Source of the DNA: Burkholderia metallica
Lineage (GTDB): Bacteria > Pseudomonadota > Gammaproteobacteria > Burkholderiales > Burkholderiaceae
Length of the DNA: 64,000 bases
Reading direction: 5' to 3'
NCBI RefSeq assembly: GCF_902832845.1
Contig: NZ_CADFDB010000002.1
Location: forward strand, 62,001 to 126,000
Shown piece by piece: positions 1 through 8,756 of the stretch. The position numbers were made by a program, and so were the translations under genes. Position 1 is the stretch's first letter; every line of letters begins with the position of its first letter. Below the pieces are notes generated by a model. It had not been told where the DNA came from. It made no database searches and was given only the letters and a program-made list of their open reading frames with translations.

Positions 1-717
1 GGCCCGATTTCGCCCGCCGAGTTCATTCCGCTCGCCGAGGAGAACGGCATGATCCTGGACATCGGCGAATGGGTGCTGCGCGAGGCATGCGCGCGGGCGG
101 CCGCGTGGGAGCCGCCTTATGCGGTCGCGGTAAACGTGTCGGCCGTGCAGTTCATGCACGCGGACCTGACGACGCTCGTGGCGGACGTGCTGGAAACCAC
201 CCACCTGCCGGCGTCGCGACTGCAGCTGGAGCTGACCGAATCGACGATCTTCGCCGGGCGCGAGCGCGCGCTGGACACGCTGCGGCAGATCAAGGCGCTG
301 GGCGTGAGCATCGCGCTCGACGATTTCGGCACCGGCTATTCGTCGCTCGACACGCTGCGCTCGTTCCCGTTCGACCGGATCAAGCTCGACCAGTCGTTCG
401 TCGCTGATGCGCAAGCCCGGCCGCAAGATCGCGCGATCATCCGCGCGGTGCTCGCGCTCGGCAAGAGCCTGGGCATTCCGATCCTCGCCGAAGGCATCGA
501 GACACGCGCCCAACTCGCGCTGCTGGCCGACGAGGGCTGCGACGAAGCGCAGGGCTTCCTGCTCGGCCGGCCCGCCCCCTTGAGCGAGATCGTCGGCAGC
601 GGGCAGATCGCGCTGACCGGGGGCAACCGCGCCGGCGCGCCGGCCGCCGCGTCCGGAACGATCGCCGCAGCCGTCGAGACCGTCGACGCCGACGCGGAAC
701 CGGACCCGCGCGGCTAG
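1..717 (+). CDS. EAL-domain c-di-GMP phosphodiesterase, C-terminal part
   Basis: The frame is open from the first base, so the gene starts upstream of the window; 238 C-terminal residues are visible. They form most of an EAL domain, which hydrolyses cyclic di-GMP to pGpG. Seen motifs are the metal-binding LELTES, the loop-6 segment LDDFGTGYSSL, the FDRIKLDQSFV strand with the catalytic Lys, and AEGIET. All catalytic elements visible here are intact, so this part is probably active. The EAL signature itself and any sensor or GGDEF domain lie outside the window. The tail after the domain (about 40 residues) is Ala/Gly/Asp rich and looks disordered. It is followed at once by a decaying signalling pseudogene. 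Confidence 0.93.
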   Translation, partial: GPISPAEFIPLAEENGMILDIGEWVLREACARAAAWEPPYAVAVNVSAVQFMHADLTTLVADVLETTHLPASRLQLELTESTIFAGRERALDTLRQIKALGVSIALDDFGTGYSSLDTLRSFPFDRIKLDQSFVADAQARPQDRAIIRAVLALGKSLGIPILAEGIETRAQLALLADEGCDEAQGFLLGRPAPLSEIVGSGQIALTGGNRAGAPAAASGTIAAAVETVDADAEPDPRG

Positions 718-758
718 CCGCCGACGCCGGCCACGGCAACCCGAACGCGGGTTGCAGC

Positions 759-1522
759 ATGCACGCTCACATGAAAGCCCATTACGCACGGATCGCAAGA
801 CTGGCGCGCATTGCCGCGCCGGCCCGCAACCCGGCGCTGCTCGCGGCGCAATTCCGGGTATTCGCCGGGCAGCTCCCGGTGATGTATCTGATCCTCATCT
901 CGAGCACCTGGAGCCTCGCCGTCACGCACCTGGGCAGCACGCCGTGGTGGCTGTCGGTCGCGATGCCGGCCGCGATGATGCTCACGGTCACGAACTGGCT
1001 GGTGATCCCGATCGCGGCGACGTTCACCACGTGGGCGCTGCTGCTGTTTCCGTACGGCGACGCGTGGCAAAAGGCGCAGGTCGCGTTCTTCCTGTCGACG
1101 CACGAGCCGACGCTCGTCGCCACCGCGATCAACATGGCCTGCAGCAGCGCCGCCTGCTCGCCGATCCGGCGAACCTGCCGCATTGCGCCCGCGTCCGGCT
1201 AGGGCCCGAAGTGCTCGACATCCAGGTCTCGGGCGTGCGCGATGCGGAAGGGGGCTACATCGGCCCGATGCTGTCGTGGTCGATCGTCACGCAGCAGGCC
1301 GAGGCGGAAGCGCGCATCCAGCAGCTCCCGCATCACGATTCGCTCACCGGCCTGCCGAACCGCGCGACCTTTCTGGCCGAACTCAACGCGAGCCTGCGCC
1401 GCCCGGACACGACGCTCGCCATCTACGTGAGCAAGCTGCGCACGAGCCTGGGGCTGAGGCCGAAGAACGGGCTCGCGATCACGACCGTCTACAACTATGG
1501 GTATCGACTCGAGCGTACGTGA
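759..1522 (+). pseudogene. Mosaic signalling pseudogene (MASE-like / PAS / GGDEF / OmpR-wHTH pieces)
   Basis: Four scraps lie head to tail. Bases 759-about 1140 encode a hydrophobic N-terminus with about three membrane segments, resembling the membrane sensor region of GGDEF/EAL proteins. Near 1140 the reading frame changes, and about 1160-1305 encodes a PAS-like piece ending in PMLSWSIVTQQ, as in methyl-accepting chemotaxis proteins. Bases 1334-1410 encode the canonical beginning of a GGDEF domain (HDSLTGLPNR), with no GGDEF motif after it. From 1421 the same frame encodes the end of an OmpR-type winged helix (IYVSKLRTSLG, then ITTVYNYGYRLE). No single intact protein fits. I infer deletions and fusions between several signalling genes. 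Confidence 0.72.
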
Positions 1523-1761
1523 GCGTCGTGGCACCGTGACGCCGCTCGTCAAGTTGACGGTGTCACGGAACTCGAACGGTTCCCTGGAGTCCATGAAGGA
1601 TTGCTTGCTGGCGTGCCGGCGCCACCGCGCTGCACGGCGATAGGGTGGCGAAGGATTCGCGTCGCCCGCCGCGTCATCGCAGCGACATCTTTCTCGCGTA
1701 CATCTATGTCCATGGCACTTCGCCAGTCTGCGGGGTGTCGAATTTTCAAGGAATACCGACC

Positions 1762-1950
1762 ATGGCGGCAAAACGTCTTCGCATCAACATGATTACCCGT
1801 CGCCAGTCGACGTTCGATGGCCGACATCTCGACAACGAAGCAGTCCGCCGTTTCGATGCACACGTGCAGGACGCGGTTCCCGCGCACCTGAAAGGCACGC
1901 AGGGCGCCGAGGCGGAGTGGCTGCCGCGCGTGAAGGTCAGCCAGCGGTAA
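1762..1950 (+). CDS. Small hypothetical protein
   Basis: A 62-codon ORF begins at an ATG preceded by AAGGAA with about 7 bases of spacing, a plausible ribosome binding site. The product is basic (MAAKRLRINMITRRQST at the start) with no membrane segment, signal or motif that I recognise. An in-frame extension to 1645 exists but lacks a ribosome binding site. It lies in degraded DNA, so it may be a remnant. Confidence 0.35.
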   Translation: MAAKRLRINMITRRQSTFDGRHLDNEAVRRFDAHVQDAVPAHLKGTQGAEAEWLPRVKVSQR

Positions 1951-2320
1951 TCTGCTTGCTCGATCTCGCCGCCCGGCCGTTCGCACTGTGTCGATCGACA
2001 TGAAACGCGACCGCCGGAGGGCGGGCGCATGACGGCGCGATGAGTGCGTCTTTTCGCCGGTCAATGATTTGCCGCCGGCCGGTTCTGCTGAGGGAACCTT
2101 TACGACGGGTGCCAAACCGCTTACGCGCGGGTGCGCCGTCAGTATTTGACGGCACCGTTCCATTTGTGCGAACGCTCGCGCCCGTCATTCCACCGCATGT
2201 ACAGGCTTCAAGCCTGTGTTCACCACCACCGCCAGTTCCCGATACACGCGCTCGACGCGTTAATGATTGTTTCGCCTGCCTTCCCGGCGAAGCATCACGT
2301 ACACGCGGGGCGCACCGTAC
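1951..2320. other. Gene-poor stretch
   Basis: No ORF with convincing composition or a ribosome binding site is visible on either strand. It sits between the small ORF and a biotin-carboxylase scrap, and looks like decayed sequence. Confidence 0.5.
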
Positions 2321-2443
2321 CGACGTGTCGACACCGTCGATCACGATCTCGTCCAAGGCGACGCGCATCCGTGCGATGGCCTCGTCACGTGTACGGCCGT
2401 GAGCGAGCAGCTTCGCTATCGGCGAATCGTAGGCAATGGGCTG
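2321..2443 (-). pseudogene. accC: Biotin carboxylase C-terminal fragment
   Basis: About 40 codons on the minus strand encode a clear piece of the C-terminal domain of biotin carboxylase: YDSPIAKLLAHGRTRDEAI followed by ARMRVALDEIVIDGVDTS. It matches the family pattern YDSMIGKLIAYG..R..AIARM..AL.E....G..T. Nothing on either side continues the enzyme, and the ATP-grasp and biotin-binding parts are absent. It is a relic of an acetyl- or propionyl-CoA carboxylase-type gene, or of a biotin-dependent fusion enzyme. Confidence 0.75.
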
Positions 2444-2653
2444 GATCGGCAGGCCCGGCTCGGCGTCAGCCGGTCTGGATGTCAATGAACTGCTCGCGCG
2501 CCCGGTCGTCTCGATGAGCCGTGGATCGCAGCCCTATCTCGTACGCCGGGACGTCTTTAAGCGGGCGGACGTGCCGATGGGTACCCGTGCCGTTCTCGCA
2601 GGGTTGAACATTGCAGTCGAAGCATCCGGGCAGGTCACTGGCACGCAGATGGT

Positions 2654-3568
2654 TCAGAGGCGGCGGGTCGCCTGCTTTTTCAACGAAGCAACGACTTCGT
2701 CGACCATCGGGTGGTAGCGGTTCGAGTTCCATACCAGTGCCGCCGTCACCACCATCACCCTTTCTTTCAAGGGTCTCACGACGACGTTTCCGGGTACCAG
2801 CTTGCGCATTGACGACGGCACCAGGGCAACACCCTGTCCGCAACCGACGTAGGCCACCTGCGACGTAATCGATCGGACCTCATGCATGACACGCGGTGCC
2901 AACCCGTGAGATCGGCAAACGGACATCAGCAAGTCGAAATAGTCCGGGGCGACCTGTCGCGAGGAAACGACCATTTGCTCACCCGCCAAGGATCGCAATC
3001 GTACTCTCGGCAAGGACGCAAGCGCGTGATCTTTGGGAAGCGCGACGGCCAGGCGATCTTCGGCAAGCGGCATCGTCAGGATGCCGTTTCCGATTTCCTT
3101 GTCGACGCGCACGAATGCGAGGTCAAGCTCTCCCGCTTCGAGTGCGGGAATTGCGTCGACGCTGTCAATTTCCTTCACGAAGACCGTCAGGTCCGGATAC
3201 GCGCGCTTGAGCTCGTCCAGCAGCGGCGGGACGGTTTCGAGCATCGCGGAAGTAATGGCTCCCACGTGCAGGACACCGGACCGTCCTGATGCGACCTCAC
3301 GGACGACGCGCTCCAGCCGTTCGACCTGACTCGTGAATTGTCGTACGGCAGGCAGGATCGCGGCGCCAGCGGGGCTGAGCTGCGTGCCCTGGCGGGAGCG
3401 ATAAAAAAGCTGAAGCCCTAGCGATTGCTCGAGAATCTTTATCTGGGCCGTCAATGGCGGCTGAGATACGTTCAAGCGTTTCGCCGCTCGTCCGAAGTGC
3501 TGTTCTTCGGCGACGGCCAGGAACATCCACAGCTGGCGAATTAGCCTGAAGTCGATCGTATTGCTCAT
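2654..3568 (-). CDS. LysR-family transcriptional regulator
   Basis: This is a 304-residue LysR regulator. Residues about 5-64 form the winged helix (FGRAAKRLNVSQPPLTAQIK, then EQSLGLQLFYR), followed by a linker helix and a periplasmic-binding-protein-like effector domain to about residue 295. I chose the start at 3568 because GGAG lies 8 bases upstream; the longer ORF to 3808 would run through the divergent promoter. It is transcribed away from the aldolase operon at 3759 and, by family habit, controls that operon and itself. The palindrome at 3675-3689 in the shared gap fits the T-N11-A LysR box. The inducer is unknown. Confidence 0.93.
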   Translation of the reverse strand: MSNTIDFRLIRQLWMFLAVAEEQHFGRAAKRLNVSQPPLTAQIKILEQSLGLQLFYRSRQGTQLSPAGAAILPAVRQFTSQVERLERVVREVASGRSGVLHVGAITSAMLETVPPLLDELKRAYPDLTVFVKEIDSVDAIPALEAGELDLAFVRVDKEIGNGILTMPLAEDRLAVALPKDHALASLPRVRLRSLAGEQMVVSSRQVAPDYFDLLMSVCRSHGLAPRVMHEVRSITSQVAYVGCGQGVALVPSSMRKLVPGNVVVRPLKERVMVVTAALVWNSNRYHPMVDEVVASLKKQATRRL

Positions 3569-3674
3569 GCGGGTATCTCCGTCCTCGATGTTCGGCGATA
3601 GACCAGATGTGCCGAAGGCGGATATTTTCCGCCTGCGTGGCCCCAAAGCACTGTTTTTCGCTGATCCGAAAATG

Positions 3675-3689
3675 GTATCAGGCAGATAC
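3675..3689. promoter_or_regulatory. LysR-type box between LysR gene and aldolase operon
   Basis: GTATC-AGGCA-GATAC is a perfect 5-bp inverted repeat that satisfies T-N11-A. It lies 106 bp from the LysR start and 70 bp from the first operon start. A second palindrome, TGACACCTGTCA at 3732-3743, sits 15 bp before the operon's first ATG. Confidence 0.5.
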
Positions 3690-3758
3690 GAAATTAGAAA
3701 TTTACAGATCAACGCGGCAACGCGACGATTGTGACACCTGTCAACGAACGCTACCGCG

Positions 3759-4418
3759 ATGAACTTCACCTCCATCCTCGATCGCCTTGCCGCGCTCGAC
3801 ACCAACACCGTTTCCGATGCGCTCGATTTTCTCGATCTCCCGGGGGCGACTTACGGCCTTCGCCCGCTGTGGGACTGCCCGAAGATCGTCGGTCGCGCGA
3901 GTACGATTCAGCTCGTCCCGAAAGTGGATGCCGGGCCTACCGTGCATTTGATCTCGCCTGTCATCGACGCGGTGACCACGACCGACCGAGTGTTGGTGAT
4001 CGCCGGCGGTGCCGACGGAATTTCCTGCTGGGGCGACATCCTGGCCAATGCCGCCACGGCGAAACAAATCCGCGGGTCGGTGATCGACGGCCTGAGCCGC
4101 GACATCGAGGGCAGCGAGTCGATCGGCTACCCGGTCTACGGCCGTGGCGTGACGATGATCAGCGCGCGCAATCGCGTGATCCAGGTCGACTCGGGCAAAG
4201 CAGTCCAGATGGCGGGCGTCACCGTGCTCGACGGGGACTACGTCATTGCCGACCGCTGCGGCACGGTGTTTGTACCGGCAGCGCGTATCGACGAGGTGCT
4301 GGATTTCGGCGAGCGCATTGCGCGTCGGCAGGATGGGATGGTCGCCGCCGTGCGCGCAGGCCGCTCCGTTGCCGAGGTCATGCACGACAAGGAATTCGAG
4401 GCCATCGCGGCCCGCTGA
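3759..4418 (+). CDS. RraA-family / HMG-aldolase-like protein 1
   Basis: The 219-residue product has the RraA / 4-hydroxy-4-methyl-2-oxoglutarate (HMG) aldolase fold. Seen marks: WGDI at 91-94, then SVIDGLSRD with R114-D115, the Arg-Asp pair that binds the carboxylate and Mg2+ in HMG/CHA aldolases, and a late ADRCGTVFVP strand. Family members either cleave 4-hydroxy-2-oxo acids to pyruvate or, as RraA proper, inhibit RNase E. First gene of a LysR-linked operon; the next two genes are paralogues. The 'DG' of the usual D-DGVVVIP strand is replaced by CG, so substrate or activity may differ. No obvious Shine-Dalgarno sequence precedes the ATG. Confidence 0.85.
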   Translation: MNFTSILDRLAALDTNTVSDALDFLDLPGATYGLRPLWDCPKIVGRASTIQLVPKVDAGPTVHLISPVIDAVTTTDRVLVIAGGADGISCWGDILANAATAKQIRGSVIDGLSRDIEGSESIGYPVYGRGVTMISARNRVIQVDSGKAVQMAGVTVLDGDYVIADRCGTVFVPAARIDEVLDFGERIARRQDGMVAAVRAGRSVAEVMHDKEFEAIAAR

Positions 4419-4446
4419 TTCGACACCATTCGGGGAGCGTTTTCAT

Positions 4447-5127
4447 ATGAAAAATCCGAACAGGGCGAGCGCGGAAGATCGGGAATGGGTGTCGTTGTTC
4501 GCCGGGCTGGACACCCCCGGTATCTCCGACGCCATGGACAAATTGGGCTTGCACGGGCAGTCGCTGGGCATCATGCCGCTGGCGAACTATACGAAGGTCG
4601 TCGTAGGGCCGGCATTCACCGTCAAGTACGTGCCGGCCAGCAATCCGCCCGGCACCGTGGGGGACTTCATTGATGACGTCGCTGAAGGCGACGTAGTCGT
4701 GATCGACAACGACGGTCGCACCGATTGCACGGTCTGGGGCGACATCATGACCCAGTACGCCGGGCTGCGCGAGATCGCCGGCACCGTGATCGACGGTGTC
4801 TGCCGCGACGTGAACAAGGCGCTGGCCGACAACTATCCGCTATTCACGGCTGGTCGCTTCATGCGGACAGGCAAGGACCGCGTGCAGGTCGAATCGGTGA
4901 ATACCACGGTGGGGATTGGAACCGTGCGCGTTGCAGCGCGGGACATCGTGGTGGCAGACGCGAACGGCGTCGTCGTCGTGCCGCGCGGCCGCGCCCGCGA
5001 AGTAGCCGAAATCGCCCGCAAGATCGAGGAAGTCGAGCTGCGCATCCGCGAGCAGATCGCGGAAGGCAAGTCTCTCGGTGACGCGCGCGCCGCACTGGGC
5101 TATCACACACTTCAAACCAAGGACTGA
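4447..5127 (+). CDS. RraA-family / HMG-aldolase-like protein 2
   Basis: 226 residues; the start at 4447 follows GGGGAG. The RraA/HMG-aldolase core is present: WGDI at 97-100, TVIDGVCRD with R120-D121, and ADANGVVVVP near the end. Expected chemistry is divalent-metal-dependent retro-aldol cleavage of a 4-hydroxy-4-substituted 2-oxo acid, or oxaloacetate decarboxylation. It lies 28 bp after paralogue 1 and 3 bp before paralogue 3, so they are co-transcribed. Charged C-terminal helices (about 185-226) may shape the trimer or hexamer interface. The exact substrate is not deducible. Confidence 0.88.
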   Translation: MKNPNRASAEDREWVSLFAGLDTPGISDAMDKLGLHGQSLGIMPLANYTKVVVGPAFTVKYVPASNPPGTVGDFIDDVAEGDVVVIDNDGRTDCTVWGDIMTQYAGLREIAGTVIDGVCRDVNKALADNYPLFTAGRFMRTGKDRVQVESVNTTVGIGTVRVAARDIVVADANGVVVVPRGRAREVAEIARKIEEVELRIREQIAEGKSLGDARAALGYHTLQTKD

Positions 5128-5130
5128 GTC

Positions 5131-5775
5131 ATGACCCACGCTCGTTCGTACGACCCGCTTCTGCTGGCGCAAGCGTGCACGCTTGGTACATCGACGCTGC
5201 ACGAAGCGTCCGGTCTCGCCACTAGCTCGGTCGATCCCGCGATTCGCACGGTATGGCGGGGGGCCTCGATTGCCGGGCCTGCGTATCCGCTCGAATGTTC
5301 CCCCGGCGACAACCTGTCTATCCACATCGCGATGGAACAGGTGCCGACGGGGAGCGTGCTCGTCGTGTCGACCGGCGGTTTCGTGTCGGGCTACTGGGGC
5401 GAAGTGCTGACCGTGGCGGCCGAAGCTGCCGGCGTCGTCGGCCTGGTCATCGACGGAGGCGTGCGTGACATCGCGGCCCTGATCAATCGGCGGTTTCCCG
5501 TGTTTACCCGCGGCATCTGCATGCGCGGCACGATCAAGGCCAGCGCACCGTCGGTCGGGCAGCCGATCAGCTTTGCCGGCACGCCGGTGGCGCCCGGGGA
5601 TCTGGTCGTTGCCGACGACGACGGTGTCCTCGTCATTCCGGCGGCGCACGTCGAGGGGACGCTCGCTCAGGGGCAGATCCGTGCCGACAAGGAAGCGAAG
5701 ATGATGAATGCGTTGCGTGAAGGCCGCAGCACGCTGGAACTGATGGGGCTCACCAGCTGGAGGGCGGCGCAATGA
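5131..5775 (+). CDS. RraA-family / HMG-aldolase-like protein 3
   Basis: 214 residues with the most canonical aldolase signature of the three: YWGEVLT at 88-94, VIDGGVRD with R112-D113, and ADDDGVLVIP towards the end. A full Arg-Asp pair and the WGE loop point to a 4-hydroxy-2-oxo-acid aldolase giving pyruvate. AAGGA precedes the start. Its stop overlaps the aminotransferase start by 4 bp (ATGA), implying translational coupling. Best candidate for the catalytic aldolase of this operon. Confidence 0.9.
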   Translation: MTHARSYDPLLLAQACTLGTSTLHEASGLATSSVDPAIRTVWRGASIAGPAYPLECSPGDNLSIHIAMEQVPTGSVLVVSTGGFVSGYWGEVLTVAAEAAGVVGLVIDGGVRDIAALINRRFPVFTRGICMRGTIKASAPSVGQPISFAGTPVAPGDLVVADDDGVLVIPAAHVEGTLAQGQIRADKEAKMMNALREGRSTLELMGLTSWRAAQ

Positions 5776-6989
5776 CCGTATCGGCAGACGTTCTGAATCG
5801 CTTCCTGGCCGAAGCCCGTCCGTCGGCCACCTATATGGTGATGGATCGGGTGGCCGCGCGGCGCGCCAGCGGTGCGGCGGCGATTTCGCTGAGCGCCGGC
5901 GAGCCGGATTTCGATACTCCGGAACACATTCGCGAAGCCGGCATCGCCGCGATCCGGGCGGGCCATACGCGCTACACGCAGGTGGCGGGGTTGCGCGCGC
6001 TGCGCGAGGCCATCGCCGCGAAGTTTCAGCGCGAGAACGGCCTGAATGTCGAATGGCGCGACACGCTCGTGTGCAATGGTGGCAAGCAAGTGATCTTCAA
6101 TGCATTGGCAGCCACGCTTAACGAGGGCGACGAGGTGGTGGTGCCGGCGCCGTATTGGGTCAGCTACCCTGAAATCGTGCAACTCTGCGGCGCGAAGTCA
6201 GTGATCGTTCCATGCGGGGCGGAAAGCGGTTTCAAGCTTACGGCCGACGCGCTGCAAGCGGCGATCACGCAGCGTACGCGCTGGCTGATTCTGAATTCGC
6301 CGTCGAACCCGACAGGCGCGGTCAACAGCCGTGCGGAACTGCTGGCATTGGCGGAGGTGTTGCTCGCGCACCCGGGGGTGCTGGTGCTCTCCGATGACAT
6401 CTACGAGCATTTGATTTTCGACGGCATCGAGTTTTGTACGCTCGCCCAGGTCGAACCGCGTCTACGCGATCGCGTGCTGACGATGAACGGCGTATCCAAA
6501 GCCTATGCGATGACGGGCTGGCGCATCGGCTTCGGCACCGGTCCCGGCTGGTTGATCGAAGCGATGGAGAAGCTGCAAGGGCAGCAGACGTCGGGTGCAT
6601 CGACCATATCGCAGCATGCCGCTGTCGCGGCATTGACGGGGCCGCAAGACTTCATCCAGCGCTCGCGCATCGCATTCCAGCGCCGGCGTGATCTGGTCAT
6701 TGAACGGCTCGCCGAAGCGCCGGGCCTGCATTGCGCGGTACCGCAGGGCGCGTTCTACGTATTTGCGTCATGTGAAGACCTGATCGGCAAGACGACGCGT
6801 GCGGGCGTACGGCTCGACAGCGACGAGACAGTGGTCAATGCGTTGCTCGACGACGCTGGTGTCGCCACGGTGCATGGCAGCGCGTTCGGGCTCGGGCCTT
6901 ACATTCGCATCGCATATGCGCTTGACGACAAGTCCCTGGCGCGCGCTTGCGCTGCCATTCGGGATTTCTGCGCGACGCTGGCGGATTGA
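5772..6989 (+). CDS. Class I PLP-dependent aminotransferase
   Basis: 405 residues, fold type I, close to aspartate aminotransferase subgroup Igamma. Seen: SAGEPDFDTPEHI near the N-terminus, SPSNPTGAV around 176-184, SDDIYEHLIFDG, and the PLP lysine K243 in NGVSKAYAMTGWRIGF. It would convert an alpha-amino acid to its 2-oxo acid. The coupling to RraA-type aldolases suggests a route in which a 4-hydroxy-4-substituted glutamate is transaminated and the 2-oxo acid then cleaved; that is inference. It overlaps the preceding aldolase gene by 4 bp. Confidence 0.92.
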   Translation: MTVSADVLNRFLAEARPSATYMVMDRVAARRASGAAAISLSAGEPDFDTPEHIREAGIAAIRAGHTRYTQVAGLRALREAIAAKFQRENGLNVEWRDTLVCNGGKQVIFNALAATLNEGDEVVVPAPYWVSYPEIVQLCGAKSVIVPCGAESGFKLTADALQAAITQRTRWLILNSPSNPTGAVNSRAELLALAEVLLAHPGVLVLSDDIYEHLIFDGIEFCTLAQVEPRLRDRVLTMNGVSKAYAMTGWRIGFGTGPGWLIEAMEKLQGQQTSGASTISQHAAVAALTGPQDFIQRSRIAFQRRRDLVIERLAEAPGLHCAVPQGAFYVFASCEDLIGKTTRAGVRLDSDETVVNALLDDAGVATVHGSAFGLGPYIRIAYALDDKSLARACAAIRDFCATLAD

Positions 6990-7069
6990 ACGTAGTCGCA
7001 GTGCGCGGGCCCGGTTACCTTCAGTGACTCGAGGCCGCGCCGCGGCGATATTGGTGCAAGGTGATTGAG

Positions 7070-7876
7070 ATGACTCGTGAATTTACCCGGTCGCAGTTTC
7101 GGTTCAACGTCGACGGCACGGTGCTGGACGTTTCGGCCATTCATCGCGACGGAAAAAAAGCACCGATCGTGTTCCTGCACGGCTTCGGTTCCACGAAAGA
7201 GGACTATGCCGACATCGTGCGTCATGCCGCATTTGACGGGCATCCGTTCATTGCATACGACGCACCGGGGTGCGGCGAGACCCGTTGTGCCGATCTGTCG
7301 CAGATCAATATCCCGTTTCTGGTGAAAACTGCGCGGGCTGTCCTGGGCCATATCGGTTTCGATCGGTTTCATCTAATCGGGCATTCGATGGGCGGGCTGA
7401 CCTCGTTGATGCTCGCGCACCAGCAACCGGAGCGTGTTCTGAGCTTTGTCGATATCGAAGGAAACATTGCCCCGGAAGATTGCTTTCTCAGCCGACAGAT
7501 CGTCGACCATGCACGGGACGACGCGCAACGGTTCTTCGACGACTTTATCGAACGGACGCTGCACTCGCCCGCCTATGCGAGCGCGCTTTACTCGGCGAGT
7601 CTGCGTCACAAGGTTCGCGCCGAAGCCGTCGGCGGGATCTTTCGGTCGATGGTCGATCTGTCGGATAACGGTGACCTTATGGCGAAGTTCCTCGGTCTGC
7701 CGATGCCTCGGATGTTTATGTACGGCGAGCAGAATGCATCGCTTTCCTATCTGAAGCGCATACAAGAGAACGGCGTTGAACTGGCCGAAATCCCGGATTG
7801 CGGACATTTTCCGATGTATTCGAATCCGGTGTCGATGTGGGAGGCGATTGCAGCATTTCAAAACCGATCAAGCTGA
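7070..7876 (+). CDS. Alpha/beta hydrolase
   Basis: 268 residues. FLHGFGSTK (oxyanion HG), the nucleophile elbow GHSMGG with S106, and a C-terminal PDCGHFP His mark an alpha/beta hydrolase; the acid residue is probably in the MFMYGEQN region. I used ATG 7070, with AAGGTG upstream; a GTG at 7061 is an alternative. It is the last gene of the aldolase/aminotransferase operon, 80 bp after the aminotransferase, and may hydrolyse an ester, amide or lactone precursor of the substrate. No signal peptide, so cytoplasmic. Confidence 0.88.
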   Translation: MTREFTRSQFRFNVDGTVLDVSAIHRDGKKAPIVFLHGFGSTKEDYADIVRHAAFDGHPFIAYDAPGCGETRCADLSQINIPFLVKTARAVLGHIGFDRFHLIGHSMGGLTSLMLAHQQPERVLSFVDIEGNIAPEDCFLSRQIVDHARDDAQRFFDDFIERTLHSPAYASALYSASLRHKVRAEAVGGIFRSMVDLSDNGDLMAKFLGLPMPRMFMYGEQNASLSYLKRIQENGVELAEIPDCGHFPMYSNPVSMWEAIAAFQNRSS

Positions 7877-7991
7877 AACAACAGCTGTTCGCGGTGTTTC
7901 GGGATGTGATCGAGGCAGCCACGGCACACGGTGCGGCAGATGTGCGCCGGGAATATCCGTCATTGCACCGCGCAATGGCATGCTGCGACGG

Positions 7992-8726
7992 CTATCGTGC
8001 CGACGAAGCTGGTGTCGATCTGCCGTAGAACCGTTCGCAGAATGCCGAACTCGCGCCGAGCCGGCGGGACAGATCGGCAGCCGCATCCAGCTGCAGGCGA
8101 TCCAGCTCACCCGTTTCGTGGGCCGAACTCAGACGCGATGCGGGTCCCGAAAGAGTGAGGGCTGCCATGAACTTGTCGCCGACACCGAAGACAGGCGTTG
8201 CGAACGCCGCCGTATGGACATCGCGCGCGCCGGCGGTGAACATCGGCAGTGCAGGCGGCTCGTCATAGATCGGCTCGTCGAGTCCCCAGTAACGGATCAC
8301 CTGGCTGATGGCCGTGTCGTCGAGCGGCAGTATCGTCCCCGCGAGCCGCGTTTCACGTAGCCCTTCGGACGGCTCGGCCCGAAACAGGCAAAGCCGCTGA
8401 CCGTTGTCGTGCACGTAGTACGATGCGCTTTCCTTCGTCAGCGCGGCCAGCGCATGCAGCGCCGGTTCCACCACCGTCGACAGATGGAAGGACTGCTCGT
8501 ACAGCTTGCCGAGGTACAGCACGCGATGTCCGAGCGAATAGTTGCCGGACTGCGCGCGCACGGCATAGCCCATTCGCTCCAGCGAGTTCATCAGCCGATA
8601 GACCGTCGTCTTGTGCATGCCGGATGCCTGCGACAGCATCGCGAGCGACTGCGATTCGGCGCCGGGCTTGAAGCAGTCCAGCAGCGAAAGCGCCTTTTCC
8701 ACAGCAACCACGCCGTCATTTCCCAT
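7992..8726 (-). CDS. IclR-family transcriptional regulator
   Basis: 244 residues. The N-terminal winged helix (VAVEKALSLLDCF, then HKTTVYRLMNSLERMGY) spans about 8-65, followed by an IclR effector domain. I chose ATG 8726 because GGGAGAG stands 5-6 bases upstream; the in-frame extension to 8810 would run through operator-like repeats. It is divergent from the operon starting at 8892, and the 165-bp gap carries four copies of a TTNTAC-N3-GTANAA-like site. IclR members usually respond to a small carboxylate or sugar acid intermediate. Confidence 0.93.
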   Translation of the reverse strand: MGNDGVVAVEKALSLLDCFKPGAESQSLAMLSQASGMHKTTVYRLMNSLERMGYAVRAQSGNYSLGHRVLYLGKLYEQSFHLSTVVEPALHALAALTKESASYYVHDNGQRLCLFRAEPSEGLRETRLAGTILPLDDTAISQVIRYWGLDEPIYDEPPALPMFTAGARDVHTAAFATPVFGVGDKFMAALTLSGPASRLSSAHETGELDRLQLDAAADLSRRLGASSAFCERFYGRSTPASSAR

Positions 8727-8756
8727 TCTTTCTCTCCCGTCGACACTCTCAGGGAA

